From positions 34,123,261 to 34,187,260 of the forward strand of contig CM055872.1 in assembly GCA_029582165.1 (NCBI GenBank): a stretch of 64,000 bases of DNA, in the 5' to 3' direction. Source of the DNA: Portulaca oleracea. Taxonomy: Eukaryota; Streptophyta; Magnoliopsida; Caryophyllales; Portulacaceae. The notes beneath the pieces are model-generated. The model did not search any database. It was not told the DNA's origin and saw nothing but the letters and a program-made list of their open reading frames with translations. Position numbers and translations under genes: made by a program. Positions 1 to 10,662 of the stretch are shown here, one piece after another. Every line of letters begins with the position of its first letter. Within the stretch, counting starts at the first letter, position 1.

Positions 1-599
1 TTTGAATGCATTTTATCTATCCTTTGATTATGTTTGTCATTGCTTTTGTTTGTGCACCATTAGCATGGATTTAGATTACTGAATGAAGTACCGAACGGAG
101 AAATTCGATAATCGGAACCCTTAGGATTAAACTAATTATGAAACGAACTAGACATAGAAGACTTTGTAATTAGGGGTCATTGGATAGTTTGATCTTTAAC
201 TTAGTTAAAATTGAAATAACCACGACAGTAGGTGATTGATTTTGTTATGCAATCCGTTTCATTGCCAAAATCTCGCTACGGAATAATTTATGCGATTATC
301 GATCCTAAAATGTACCAAATTAGTGACATGCATGTTCAATACACTTGTATGATTCATAGAGTTACTTAGGTTTTGTCCCCTGAACGCTTCTCTCATATTG
401 ATTAATCCAAGTAAATTGTGTGAATATTTGTTGGTTTTGCCCTTTTTACTGATTAGAAATAGAAATAGTTCTTCTCAATCAAAAATCGGACCGATTTAGT
501 AATCACCTAGGAGGCTAGTTTGGTGTGTAGTTAGCAAAGTCCCTATGGGATCGACCTTGATATTTGCTACACGTACACCCATGCACTTGCGGCGTATCA
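1..599 (+). repeat. 5' LTR, right part
   Basis: Matches 9847-10445 over its whole length and ends in CA at 599, directly before the primer site. It corresponds to the downstream (R/U5-side) part of the LTR; the U3 promoter part lies left of the window. Confidence 0.93.
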
Positions 600-605
600 A
601 GTTTT

Positions 606-623
606 TGGCGCCGTTGCCGGGGA
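606..623 (+). other. Primer binding site, tRNA-Asp type
   Basis: TGGCGCCGTTGCCGGGGA begins six bases after the LTR end. It is complementary to the 3' end of plant tRNA-Asp, the primer known for Athila/Tat elements. Reverse transcription of minus-strand DNA would start here. Confidence 0.88.
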
Positions 624-740
624 CTTTGTCCTTAGCCGCCACCGAACGAATATCCTTAGATTGACTAGATCATTTTATTTTATTTTTCTTGTTTGATCTC
701 CATTTGGTTTCATTTTTTATCTCTTGCTAGGTTTTCCTGA

Positions 741-2441
741 GGTGCAAGCAAAAAGCACCACTATTCGAGTTCGATCCGGAGATAGAAAGAACCTTCCGTT
801 TTAGGTGGAAGCGGCAACGAATAGAGGAAGCAAGTAGGAGGGAAGAACAAGCCAAGGAGAAACCGAAGATGGCCCAGCCAAGATGTACTTTTGGGCAATG
901 TGTGACTCCCCCAGTCGCGAATCAGCCGACGACCATCAATACACCGGGAGTGGATGCGCACGACTTCGAATTGAAAAGCTCCCTCATCAACTTAGTGAAG
1001 GCCTCACCATTTCATGGCCTTCCCAATGAAGATCCAAACCGGCAACTCCGCATCTTTCGGCAAGCATGTGAGACTTTCAAGGCGAATGGAGCGACGGAGG
1101 ATGCAATCAAACTCCGGCTTTTCCCTTTCTCACTAGAAGGGAGGGCTTGGGAATGGTTGGATTCCCTACCGGCGACCACTACCATCACCACCTTTGATCA
1201 ACTTGCTAGTGCATTCGTGGTGAAATATTTTCCGCCTAGCAAGTTGACAAGCTTGAGGAACCAAATTTCCACATTCGCACAAGAACCCGGAGAGAGCTTC
1301 TACGATGCATGGGAGAGGTTCAAGGACCTCTTGAGGCAATGCCCCCAACATGGTTTTGAGCCTTGGGTGCGGATCCAAGCGTTCTACAACGGGTTAGATG
1401 ACAACTTTAGAGCCAACATCTTGGCTGCGGCGGGAGGAAATATCATGAGCAAGACCGTGGAAGAGCTTCATGAACTCACCGAGCAGATTTCAACGAACAG
1501 CTACCAATGGTCTAAGCCCCGTTCCGCATGAACGGGAGGTAAGTTTGAGGTAGATGCTATCACTCTTTTATCCGCAAAATTAGATGCTATTACTGGAAAG
1601 ATGGATAGAAGGAATGTGAATGCTACCCCTCCCCCTCAACCTCAATGTGCTTCTTGTCATTCGAATGAGCATGAGACCTTATTTTGTCCTAACGGGATGG
1701 GTGATGTAGATCCTAACGAACAAGCCAATTATGTTGGTAACCCGAATGCTTACCATCCCGGTTTGAGAAATCACTCAAATTTTTCTTATCGGAATAATAA
1801 TCATTTAGGTGCGCATCAAGGACAAAGACCTCCCCGAGGACAAGGCCAATCTTCATCTCAAGACCTAAAGAACGTAGAGCCCATGCTAGTAACTCTCCTT
1901 CAATCCCAACAAAGGCAATTTGAGCACCGAAAGAGGCAAGATGAGGTTATAAAAGCATTGGCCACTAGAGTTGACTTGTTGACTACCCATAACCATATGC
2001 TTGAAACCCAAATTGCCAACAAGGCTAGTAGTTCTATCCCCCCTCCGGGATAACACCCTGGACAACCTGCCCCTAATCCTAATGCACAAATGCCAAGCCA
2101 TAACTTTGAGAAGTGGGACACAATTGGTGGAGCCTAAGGGAACTAGGATTGAGCATGTTGTGAATGATGCTGGAAATGTTGCTGAAAATGTTGTTGTGAA
2201 TGAGGAGGATTCTATTCCCTTCAATGAGACTTTGATTGATGTGCATGTGCAAAATGATAAGGAGAATCCTAATGATTCCCAAGAACCTTCCCAAAAAATT
2301 TATAAACCACCTTTGCCATTCCCACAAAGAATGGCTAAGGCAAAACTTGACAAACAATTTGGGAAGTTTTTGGAAGTCATTAAGAAACTCGAAATAAGCA
2401 TACCCTTTACCGAGGCCTTGTCTCAAATGCCTACATGCTAA
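741..2441 (+). pseudogene. gag: gag polyprotein of element 1, broken
   Basis: Structural protein of the retroelement particle. An open frame runs from about 741, where the expected N-terminal FEFDPEIER motif is readable but the start codon has decayed, through the ATG at 869 to a TGA at 1529-1531. The same frame continues to 2053. The retrotransposon-gag core (about 980-1480) contains the family motifs LRLFPFSLEGRAWEWL, YFPPSKLTSLRNQI and YDAWERFKDLLRQCPQHG. A zinc knuckle CX2CX4HX4C lies at about 1649-1690. After a stop at 2053 the sequence shifts frame near 2085 and continues with the AITLRSG motif to 2441. At least one nonsense codon and one frameshift make it non-functional. Gag packages the RNA and is followed directly by protease. 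Confidence 0.9.
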
Positions 2442-2503
2442 GATTTTAAAAGAGATTTTATCAAACAAAAGGAAGCTAGAGGGGCATGGGACTATGGCTT
2501 TGA

Positions 2504-3211
2504 GTGATCATTGTAGCCGTAATCCAAAATAAGCTTACACCTAAGCTTAAGGATCCCGGGAGCTTCACTATTCCTTGTATTATGGGTAATGTGTTCTTCG
2601 ATCGTGCTTTGTGTGATTTGGGGTCTAGTGTGAATTTGATGCCCCTTTCATTATCTGAAAAACTTGGATTGGGTGAGTTGAAACTTATTGATCGTTCTGT
2701 GAAATACCCAATGGGTATTCTTGAAGATGTCCCTATCAAGGTGGGAGACATCTTTGTGCCTGTGGATTTTGTTGTGCTTGACATGGATGAGGACTTGCGC
2801 ACCCCTACCATTCTTGGTAGGCCTTTCATGGCCACTTCGGGGTGTTGTGTGGATGTGAAAAATGGCAAAATGACTTTTGATGTGGTGAAAGATAAGATTG
2901 AGTTTAATGTGAACAATGCTTGCAAATTTCCTTCTATTTCCGATGATTGCAATTTTATTTATTCTATTGAAGGAGTAGTGAGGGAATTTGAATCTAACCC
3001 CAAGTCAAGTGATCCACTTGAGCTATGTTTGTTGTTTGATGGATATTTGCAGGATGATTTCCCCGAGGTAGCTGCTTGTGCGGAGTTATTGGAATCATCC
3101 CCTCAAATCCCTCCGGGATTCGCTATGAAGGAAGATTTTGAAATCGAAGAGGAGCCCAAACATGGTGAGAAGAAAGCTCCCGGGGTAGAAATGAAACCTC
3201 TTCCTTCTTAA
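2504..3211 (+). pseudogene. Aspartic protease region of element 1
   Basis: Retroelement protease that would cleave the gag-pol polyprotein. In the 235-residue open frame the active-site motif CDLGSSVNLMP is at residues 37-47 and the second conserved motif TILGRPF at about 102-108, with the spacing of retropepsins. The DLG form in place of DTG is what I know from Athila elements and is not by itself a defect. The frame joins gag after a short gap (2442-2503) with stops. It ends with a stop immediately before the RT frame, so protease and RT are separated here by a single nonsense codon. The acidic C-terminal tail (EDFEIEEEPKHGE) is a linker. Confidence 0.85.
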
Positions 3212-4690
3212 TTGAGGTATGACTTCCTTGGCCCAAATTCCACACATCCTGTGATTGTGAATGCGAATTTGAGTGAATCGGAAATTGCTTCTTTATTAGA
3301 AGTTTTAAGATTGCATAAAAAGGCCATAGGATACACTATAGATGACCTTAGGGGTATTCATCCTTCATTTTGCAAGCATCGCATTCTCATGGAGGACGAT
3401 TTTAAGCCATCCATAGAGCGTCAAAGGAGACTTCACCCTAACTTGAAAGAGGTTGTTAAGAAAGAGGTCTTAAATATGTTGAAAGTCGGAATTATCTACC
3501 CTATTTCCGATAGTGAGTGGGTGAGCCCGGTTCATGTTGTGCCTAAGAAAGGGGGAATGACGGTGGTTAAAAATGAGAAAAATGAATTAATTCCCACTAG
3601 GACTGTCACGGGATGGCGTATGTGCATTGATTATAGATAATTAAATAAAGCCACCCGGAAAGACCATTTTCCACTCCCATTTGTTGACCAATGCTTGAGA
3701 GACTAGCTTAAAACTCCTATTTTTGTTATCTTGATGGATATTTTGGGTTTTTCCAAATCCCTATTCACCCTAACGGCCAACAAAAGAGCACCTTTACATG
3801 TCCTTATGGAACATTTGCATATAGGAGAATGCCTTTCGGGTTGTGTAATGCTCCCGCTACTTTTCAAAGATGCATGATGGCCATTTTTTCTGAATTTATA
3901 GAGGACATTATGGAGGTTTTTATGGATGACTTCTCTGTTTATGGCACTTCATTTGATCATTATTTGCATAATCTCAAATAAGTGCTAAAAAGATGTGAAG
4001 CAGTCAATTTGGTCTCAAATTGGGAAAAAAAGCCATTTTATGGTACAAGAAGGAGTTGTGTTAGGACTTGTTGTTTCTTCTAGGGGCATTAAAGTTGATA
4101 GAGCAAAGGTGGAGGTAATTGAAAAATTACCACCACCTACTTCGGTAAAGAGTGTGAGGAGTTTTCTTGGACACGTTGGTTTCTACCGGTGGTTCATAAA
4201 AGATTTTTCAAAAATTGCAAAACCTCTCACTCATTTGCTCATCAAGGATGTGCCCTTTGAATTTAATGAGGAGTGTTTGAGTGCTTTTGACAGGTTAAAG
4301 AAAGCTTTGGTTACCGCCCCTATAGTTCAAGCACCGGACTGGTCCTTACCCTTCAAAATAATGTGTGATGCAAGTGACTATAGGGTAGGGGCTATTTTGG
4401 GGCAAAGGAATGAAAACAAGCCCTATGTTATCTACTGTGCTAGTAGAACATTGGATGGGGCCCAAGTCAACTATTGTACCACCGAGAAGGAATTCTTGGC
4501 GGTGGTCTTTGTCCTAGATAAGTTTTGATCCTACCTCATCAATTCGAAGGTTATTGTCTACACGGAGAATGCCGCAATTCGACATCTCATGACGAAGGCG
4601 GATTCAAAACCCCGACTCATTCGATGGGTTTTGTTGCTCCGAGAGTTCGATATTGAGATCCGTGACAAGCCCATTTTGTAAAATGTTGTG
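3212..4690 (+). pseudogene. Reverse transcriptase and RNase H of element 1, broken
   Basis: The RT N-terminal part (3212-3640) reads well with CKHRILMEDDFKPSIE, GIIYPISDSEWVSPVHVVPK and the finger motif GWRMCIDYR, followed by a stop in place of the next residue. From 3641 to about 3990 the palm is recognisable only by switching frames. The catalytic FMDD lies at about 3920, in a frame different from its surroundings. The connection and thumb resume at 3995-4528 (SSRGIKVDRAKVEVIEKLPP, SFLGHVGFYRWFIKDFSK), running into RNase H (MCDASDYRVGAILGQ, CTTEKEFLAVV). A stop at 4526-4528 cuts RNase H, and its C-terminus ([17 protein letters not shown]) continues to about 4690. Multiple stops and frameshifts show neutral decay. 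Confidence 0.88.
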
Positions 4691-6088
4691 GCGGACCACC
4701 TTTCTAGGTTGCAACTTGAGGCCCCTAATGATGATGATGAGCTCCCGATTGATGATTCTTTCCCCCATGAGCAACTCTTCGCTCTTGCCCATCAAGCCAC
4801 TCCTTGGTATGCGGATTTTGTGAACTATATTGTGTGTGGTGCTGTGCCCCCGGATATGACATACCAACAAAAGAAGAAATTCTTCTCCGATGTGAAGAGA
4901 TATGTTTGGGAGAAGCCCCTTCTTTACAAGCTATGTGGAGATGGGGTTTATAGAAGGTGCTTACCGGAAGATGAGGTACAAAGTGTGCTTCACCATTGCC
5001 ATTCAACCACATGTACGTGGAGGCCATTTTAGCACGGACAACACTATTGCCAAGGTACTTCAAGCATGATTCTATTGGCGGACGCTCTCCAAAGACACAA
5101 GGAATTTTGTGCTTTCATGTGATAAGTGCCAAAGGACGGGTAGTATTTCGAAGCGGAATGAGATGCCTCAAATAGGCATCTTAGAAGTTGAGCTATTTAA
5201 TGTATGGGGGATTGACTTCATGGGTCCCTTTCCACTCTCACACAACAACCTCTTCATCTTGGTTGCGGCAGATTATGTTTCAAAGTGGGTGGAAGCCATT
5301 GCTACTCCTACTAATGACTCCAAGGTGGTGATCAAGTTCCTCAAGAAGAATATTTTCACAAGATTTGGAACTCCAAGGGCTTTATTGAGTGACAATGGCA
5401 CTTATTTTTGCAACAAGCCTTTAGATGCTCTTTTGGCTAAGTATGGGGTTACTCACAAGGTTGCTACTCCTTATCACCCCCAAACTAGTGGCCAAGTTGA
5501 GCTTTTCAACCGGGTAGTGAAGAGTATCTTGGAGAAGACGGTTAGTAGATCGAGTAAGGATTGGTCACTCATGCTTGATGATGCACTATAGGCTTACCGG
5601 ACCGCATTCAAGACTCCTTTGGGCACTACTCCTTACCGGTTGAAATGGAGCACAAAGCATTTTGGGCCATCCAAACCCTCAACTTTGATCAAAAGTTGGT
5701 GGGAGAAAGAAGAATGTTGCAACTTCAAGAGTTGGATGAGTTGAGATTGGAGGCCTATGAGAGTTCCCAGATTTATAAGGAGAGAACAAAGCATTGGCAT
5801 GACAAGCATATCATGAAGAAGAGGTTTGAAGAAGGAGATATGGTGCTTCTTTTCAACTTTATGTTGAAAATCTTTCCGGGCAAGTTGAGATCTCGTTGGT
5901 TAGGTCCTTTCCGGGTGTTGAAATTGTTCCCCCATGGTGCGGTTGAGATTTGGGATGAACAATCCGGAGCGTTCAAGGTCAATGGACAAAGGCTTAAGCC
6001 CTACTTTGTTGGTGAACCAATCGAGCATGGAGACAAAATCAACCTAACCACCCCCGGTGTGGTTTTAGAGGTACTATGTCAAGCTTAA
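4688..6088 (+). pseudogene. Integrase of element 1, broken
   Basis: Would insert the cDNA into the genome. The N-terminal part begins near 4688 (ADHLSRL, then [20 protein letters not shown]). The HHCC zinc-binding domain spans about 4990-5130; its second His falls in a frameshifted stretch near 5020 and CDKCQ is at about 5115-5130. The catalytic core has [16 protein letters not shown] and TSGQVELFN, that is D, D and E with the usual D-35-E spacing. A TAG replaces Trp in LDDALWAYRT at 5589-5591. Comparison with integrase of copy A shows a 31-nt deletion at about 5640 (GGTTG microhomology) that shifts the frame. The C-terminal domain 5645-6088 is open (EEGDMVLLFNF, GKLRSRWLGPF). Confidence 0.9.
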
Positions 6089-6335
6089 GACGTTGAACAA
6101 GCACTTCTTGGGAGGCAACCCAAGCTTTTTTATTTTTATTTTTAAATTTAGGATTTTTCTAGAATTGTCCCTTATTTTTCTTCCTTTTATTATTATTTTT
6201 CTAACATTTTCCCTATTATTATTTTTATTATTATTTTTATAGGATTTTTAGAAAATTTTCTCCTTTGTATTTTCTTTTTCTAGGATTTTTCTAGGGTTTA
6301 TATTTTATTTTTCTTTTTGAGGTATTAGTTTCAGG

Positions 6336-6366
<31 letters not shown>

Positions 6367-8979
6367 ATTGAAAATATAAAGAAACGAGACGAGAGAAAAA
6401 AAAGAGTTTGAAAATAAAAAAAGAGATTGACGGTAAGTGAGGAAAAATAAAAGAGAAAGTAAAAAAATGAAAAAAAATGAGATTGTGAGTGAAAGAAAGG
6501 AAAGATAAAAAAATGAGATTGTGAGTGAACGAGGGCAACACGGATCGTGCTAACCCTAGCACGACTCGTGTTTCTTTCCAGAGAGTCAGGTAAGGATTAC
6601 TGGGGTCAACATGGACCGTGTTGATTCAACACGGTCCGTGTTGGACCCCGACGCATGATTACACGGGTGTTTTCACCTGTTTTCTCACCCCTTTCTTTTC
6701 CTTTTATTCATTCGTCCATTTTGGCCCCTTCATATCCGTGTTGCCCTACTACCTTGGATCATATTCATATTCTTCCTCCTTCATTCTCCTTTCAAATTCC
6801 ATATCCCTCAAAACTCCATAGAAAACCCTCTTGTTCCATCACTCTTTTTGCTCCATCTCCCTCATTTCTTCACCAAATCACTCCATTTTTCTTCCATTCT
6901 TCATCTTTTTCCTTTCTCTTTCAGATCCCACCAATTTTATCCTCATTCCTTTCACTCCATTTTCAACCCATTCCACCTCCATAACCAAAAACCTCTATGT
7001 TCACCCACATTTTCAAGCTCTTTTCTTCCTCTTCAAGTGTAACAAGGTTTGGTTTTTCTAAATTCTTTGTTTTATTTAGTTTATTTTCATTTTTTATTTT
7101 CGTTTTTAGTTTTAATTTTTGTGTATAATATGTGAATCTCCATTGTTGTCCACCATTGTTGTGTTTCAAGCTTTTTGAAGTGTGGATTTTCATGTGTATA
7201 TTTTGATTTTCTGTTTTAGTACTTCGTTAGTTTGATTTCTCTTTGTTAAATTTTCTATTTTTTTTTCTTAGTTTATTTTTATTTTCTTATTTTAGTTTAG
7301 TTTAGCTTAATTTTATATATTAGGGTTTTAATTTTATTTTGTTTTTCTTTAGTTTAGTTACTGATTTCTAGTGGTTTCATTTAGTTTAGCTAAGCTTAGT
7401 TTGTTACTTGTTGTTGTATATATGTATTTGATAAGTAGCTAACATTTTAGCTTAGTTAGCTTCTTTTTCTACTAATTTAGCTTAGTAAGAGTCTTTAATC
7501 TTTTAGAATTTGAGCTAGACTTAGTTTAATTGGTAGTGTCTAATAGTTTAAGGGTCTTAGATACTTTAGAATTTAAATTACTTTGACTCATATGTACATA
7601 AGTCTAGGATTAGTTTAGGTCTTACGTTTCTTAGTTTCGCTTAGTGTTTCTTTGTTACCCTTTGTATATTACTAACTTCTTAGCTTGTATATTTTGTATA
7701 ATAGATGGTCAGGACTTCGCGTGATTTTTATTAGTCTCATATTCTCCATGTGTAACGCATCCATTGTTTTCATTCTCTAGAACTTGCAATTATCTCTTTG
7801 AAACTGCATTTTTGCTTGTGCGTTGATAACATGATAGAGGTATTCATTTGTACATTATTTAAGCTACAAAGCCAAATAGCCATCCTTTACATGTGAATTA
7901 TCCGCCTTTAGCCCTCTTTTAGCCTTGTATCACCTTTCTTTTGATTACCTATATAATTAGCCATAGTTGTATATATAATTTCCCACCTTTAAGCCATTGC
8001 TTGGAGTGTTAGAGTGTGAAAGTTGGGTTGATTGTGGTGAATTTTGTGGTTTGGTTTTGTTGTGGATGTTGTGAAGTTGAAGATCTTGAGATTGCTCCCC
8101 AGTGTAGCTCGATATGGGTTGAGATGGAAATATGCCTTATTAGTGTTATATATTTTTGAGTTTGAATTTAAATTGAAAAAAAAGTGAAAAAAAGAAAAAG
8201 CAAAAAAAAAAGAAAAAAAAGCAGAAAATGAAAAAAAATGATGAAAAAAAGTCTTTACTAGTTTGATAGTTTATTTTCTTTGATTTGAGGCGATTTCCAC
8301 ATGATTATGGGATGCATTGATATGAATATAAGGTATGAGTGTTCTTATTTGAATAATTTGGCGAGGTTTGCCAAGTATTGGCTTTTAGCTCCACTTTCCC
8401 AAATTTATTTCCACTCCTTACCCTTCACCTTAACCCCATTACAACCCATTTGAAAGTCCTCTTGATTATCTTTGTGCATTGCATTTTAGCGGTAGAGAAT
8501 TGAGATTATTTGCAAGCTTATGGTAGAATGTTACTTTGTGATTGAGTATTGAGTGAACCTTCATTGCATTATTCATTTTTGAACACATGAGAGGAGTGTT
8601 TCAACATTCCATAAAGTGAGGTTGCTCTCAATTACCTAGTTTCATCCATAATTGTGTGGTCGCTTGTTTCATTTGTGATTAGGAGGGTGATTAGTTTGAT
8701 CTTGATAGGTATGGTTTTAGTAATTCTTTCTATGGTTTCATTTTCTCTTGTATATAAACTTTCGTTCATACTTGGGCTACGCTTGATTAAGTTGGATTAA
8801 TTGAATGTCTTATCGATGCTTTCCTGAGGAGATTTGTAAATAAATTTTTCAATTTTACTTTGAAACTTTTTCTTTTTGACTTGTGTCATTTTGTCCCGTT
8901 TATTTTCTACTTTCATTATTTTCTTTGTTTTCTATTTTATTTGTGAGTTTAGCCTTGCTTAGGGACAAGCAAGGTGTAA
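6089..8979 (+). other. 3' untranslated region of element 1
   Basis: No supportable gene. The first part is T-rich, then an A-rich stretch (6340-6500), the palindrome cluster, and C/T-rich DNA whose short open frames are low-complexity. Parts near 7780-7950 and 8340-8480 resemble the 3' region of copy A (about 18130-18300 and 18800-18960). Unlike A and B, there is no ATHILA ORF-1-like gene here. A purine-only stretch lies at about 8175-8250. Confidence 0.7.
6531..6645 (+). repeat. Palindromic word cluster, CAACACGGNCCGTGTTG type, internal copy
   Basis: Words occur before and after a linker. Decayed copies lie at about 6536-6550 and 6558-6572. Then comes a linker containing CCAGAGAGTCAGGTAAG. 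Then two nearly perfect copies follow, CAACATGGACCGTGTTG at 6607-6623 and CAACACGGTCCGTGTTG at 6627-6643, exactly 20 bp apart. The same words occur in this element's LTR upstream of its TATA box. Function unknown; promoter element or RNA hairpin are possible. Confidence 0.75.
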
Positions 8980-8992
8980 GCATGGGGAGATT
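8980..8992 (+). other. Polypurine tract of element 1
   Basis: GCATGGGGAGATT sits directly before the LTR start TGATAAATG. This is the position and composition expected for the plus-strand primer. The preceding words GACAAGCAAG and TAAGCATGGGG are shared with the polypurine-like sites of copies A and B. Confidence 0.85.
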
Positions 8993-10445
8993 TGATAAAT
9001 GTATTATATATATATATATGATCTAGGATTATTTAAAGTTAATTTGGGTGATTTTACTTATGAATGTATTATTTTATACCCGATTTCTCTATAATATACT
9101 TGGTTAGAGTTTGGTATAAGTTTTGTAGGAAAATGGAGTTATTTGGATCAAATCAAGCTCAAAACCAAGTCAAAGGAGTCCAACTAGATCACAAATCAAG
9201 AGAGAGATCAACCCCAAGGCCCAAACATTGGCCGAAGAAGACATTTGATACCGGCAAAACCCAACATGGGTGCTAAAAGACCCAACACGAGTCGTTTCAG
9301 CCTCCAGAAAGTGCAGAAATTGATTCCAGTGACCAACACAGTCCGTGTCCAGGCAACACGACCCGTGTTGAATGCAGCAAGGGTCCGTGTTGACCTGGGA
9401 TCACCTGTGTTGGCCCTATTTAATGCAAAAATGGCGTTTCGGTTGCTCTTGATGCTATATAATTGATTTTTCCGGCTATTTTTGTTGTCATTCATTCCCA
9501 TTGATCATCATCCTCATCATCATATTCATCAATCCCTTCATCCACTATTCCATCCAAGTACATCCATAGTTGAAGATTGAGAATTCATTAGAGTTTGAAG
9601 ATCAACTTGCAAGAATCCATTGAAGTGGGGGAGCGAAAGTCTCCACCGATCATCAATCAAGCAAGGATTGATTCAACACTCGGTTTACTTCTCTTTCTTA
9701 TAGTTTTCATGCATTTTAGTATAGACCTTCATATGTTTAGTGAATCGAACATGAGTACTGAGTAGTTTCATAAGTTTTGGGATAAACCCTTATTAGTTTC
9801 TCTTGTGGATTGAATATTGTTGGATTGAACATGTATGTTAATCTAGTTTGAATGCATTTTATTTATCCTTTTATTATGTTTGTCTTTGCTTTTGTTTGCG
9901 CACCGTTAGCATGGATTTAGATTGTTGAATGAAGTACCGAACGGAGAAATTCGATAATAGGAACCCTTAGGATTAAACTAATTATGAAGTGAACTAGACA
10001 TAGAAGACTTTGTAATTAGGGGTCATTGGATAATTTGATCTTTAACTTAGTTAAAATTGAAATAACCACGAAAGTAGGTGATTGGTTTTGCTAAGCAATC
10101 CGTTTCATTGCCAAAAGCTCGCTATGGAATAATTTACGCGATTATCGAACCTAAAATGTACCAAATTAGTGACATACATGTTCAATTCACTTGTTTGATT
10201 CATAGTATTACTTAGGTTTTGTCCCCTGAACGCTTTTCTCATATTGATTAATCCAAGTAAATTGTGTGAATATTGGTTGGTTTTGCCCTTTGTAGTGATT
10301 AGAAATAGAAATAGTTCTTCTCAATCGAAAACCCGACCGAATTAGCAATCACCTAGGAGGCTAGTTTGGTGTGTAGTTATCAAAGTCCCTGTAGGATCGA
10401 CCTTGATATATGCTACACGTACACCCGTGCACTTGCGGCGTATCA
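8993..10445 (+). repeat. 3' LTR of element 1 (1453 bp)
   Basis: Begins TGATAAATG after the polypurine tract and ends GCGGCGTATCA. The last 599 bases match the left window edge. It contains the U3 palindrome array and a TATA box. Confidence 0.93.
9256..9462 (+). promoter_or_regulatory. LTR promoter of element 1: palindrome array plus TATA box
   Basis: Words of the CAACACG...CGTGTTG type lie at about 9261, 9281, 9333, 9354 (CAACACGACCCGTGTTG, 9354-9370), 9375 and 9397, at roughly 20-bp spacing. A 32-nt linker rich in CCAGAAA-like sequence separates the first pair. GGCCCA occurs at about 9219. TATATAA lies at 9456-9462, about 45 bp after the last word. Position relative to the LTR start fits a U3 promoter. 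Confidence 0.65.
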
Positions 10446-10570
10446 CCAGCGACGAATATACGGCGACCGATATTATTCGCTGGTTGTCGGTCGCTGAAGG
10501 AGCGCGTCGACCGATAAGCCCACTTAGCGACCGATAACATCGGTCGATGTAGCGCAGTTATGTTGTAGTG
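10446..10570 (+). mobile_element. Orphan right end of a CACTA-type transposon
   Basis: Ends in TTGTAGTG at 10563-10570, the complement of the CACTACAA terminus of CACTA (En/Spm) elements. Subterminal repeats with core CGACCGAT/ATCGGTCG occur in both orientations at about 10464, 10482, 10506, 10528 and 10540, as is typical for these elements. Only 125 bp are present because the element 1 LTR abuts it; the rest would lie left of the window if element 1 inserted into it. Confidence 0.72.
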
Positions 10571-10662
10571 AAGTATAACTTGTTTAAGGAGTGTAAAATC
10601 TGTGTGCCTAATGTTTATCATCAGGAAACCTATGAGAACTTAAAGATTGAGAGTAGCATGAC
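10571..10662. other. Unassigned 92-bp spacer
   Basis: Non-repetitive segment between the CACTA end and the LTR of copy A. It has a short open frame (KYNLFKECKICVPNVYHQ) that I do not recognise. It may be a remnant of the sequence that both elements inserted into. Confidence 0.4.

Larger units (their letters stand above)
1..10445 (+). mobile_element. Athila-like Ty3/gypsy LTR retrotransposon (element 1), 5' LTR cut by window edge
   Basis: A near full-length element: LTR end, tRNA-Asp-type primer site, gag, aspartic protease, RT, RNase H, integrase, about 2.9 kb of 3' untranslated DNA, polypurine tract and 3' LTR. The order PR-RT-RH-INT is that of Ty3/gypsy. The gag sequence, the primer site and the long 3' region point to the Athila lineage. 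The first 599 bases align without net gaps to the last 599 bases of the 3' LTR; by eye I count about 38 mismatches (about 6%), so the insertion is old. All reading frames are broken, so it is not autonomous. The 5' flank is outside the window, so the target duplication cannot be tested; the 3' flanking five bases are CCAGC. Confidence 0.93.

Noticed and set aside
606..623. tRNA-like sequence at the primer sites
   Set aside because: Only the 18-base complement of a tRNA 3' end is present at each site; no cloverleaf, so these are primer sites and not tRNA genes.
2610..2640. Protease active site DLG in place of DTG as a disabling mutation
   Set aside because: Athila proteases commonly carry DLG with the following (A/S)SVNLMP block, so this is a lineage trait.
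6618..7061. Overlapping Phe/Ser/Pro-rich open frames downstream of integrase in element 1
   Set aside because: They come from a C/T-rich low-complexity stretch, overlap one another in different frames and show no family motif.
10361..10621. 86-codon - strand frame across the CACTA end and LTR
   Set aside because: It spans an LTR/transposon boundary and consists of repeat translations.
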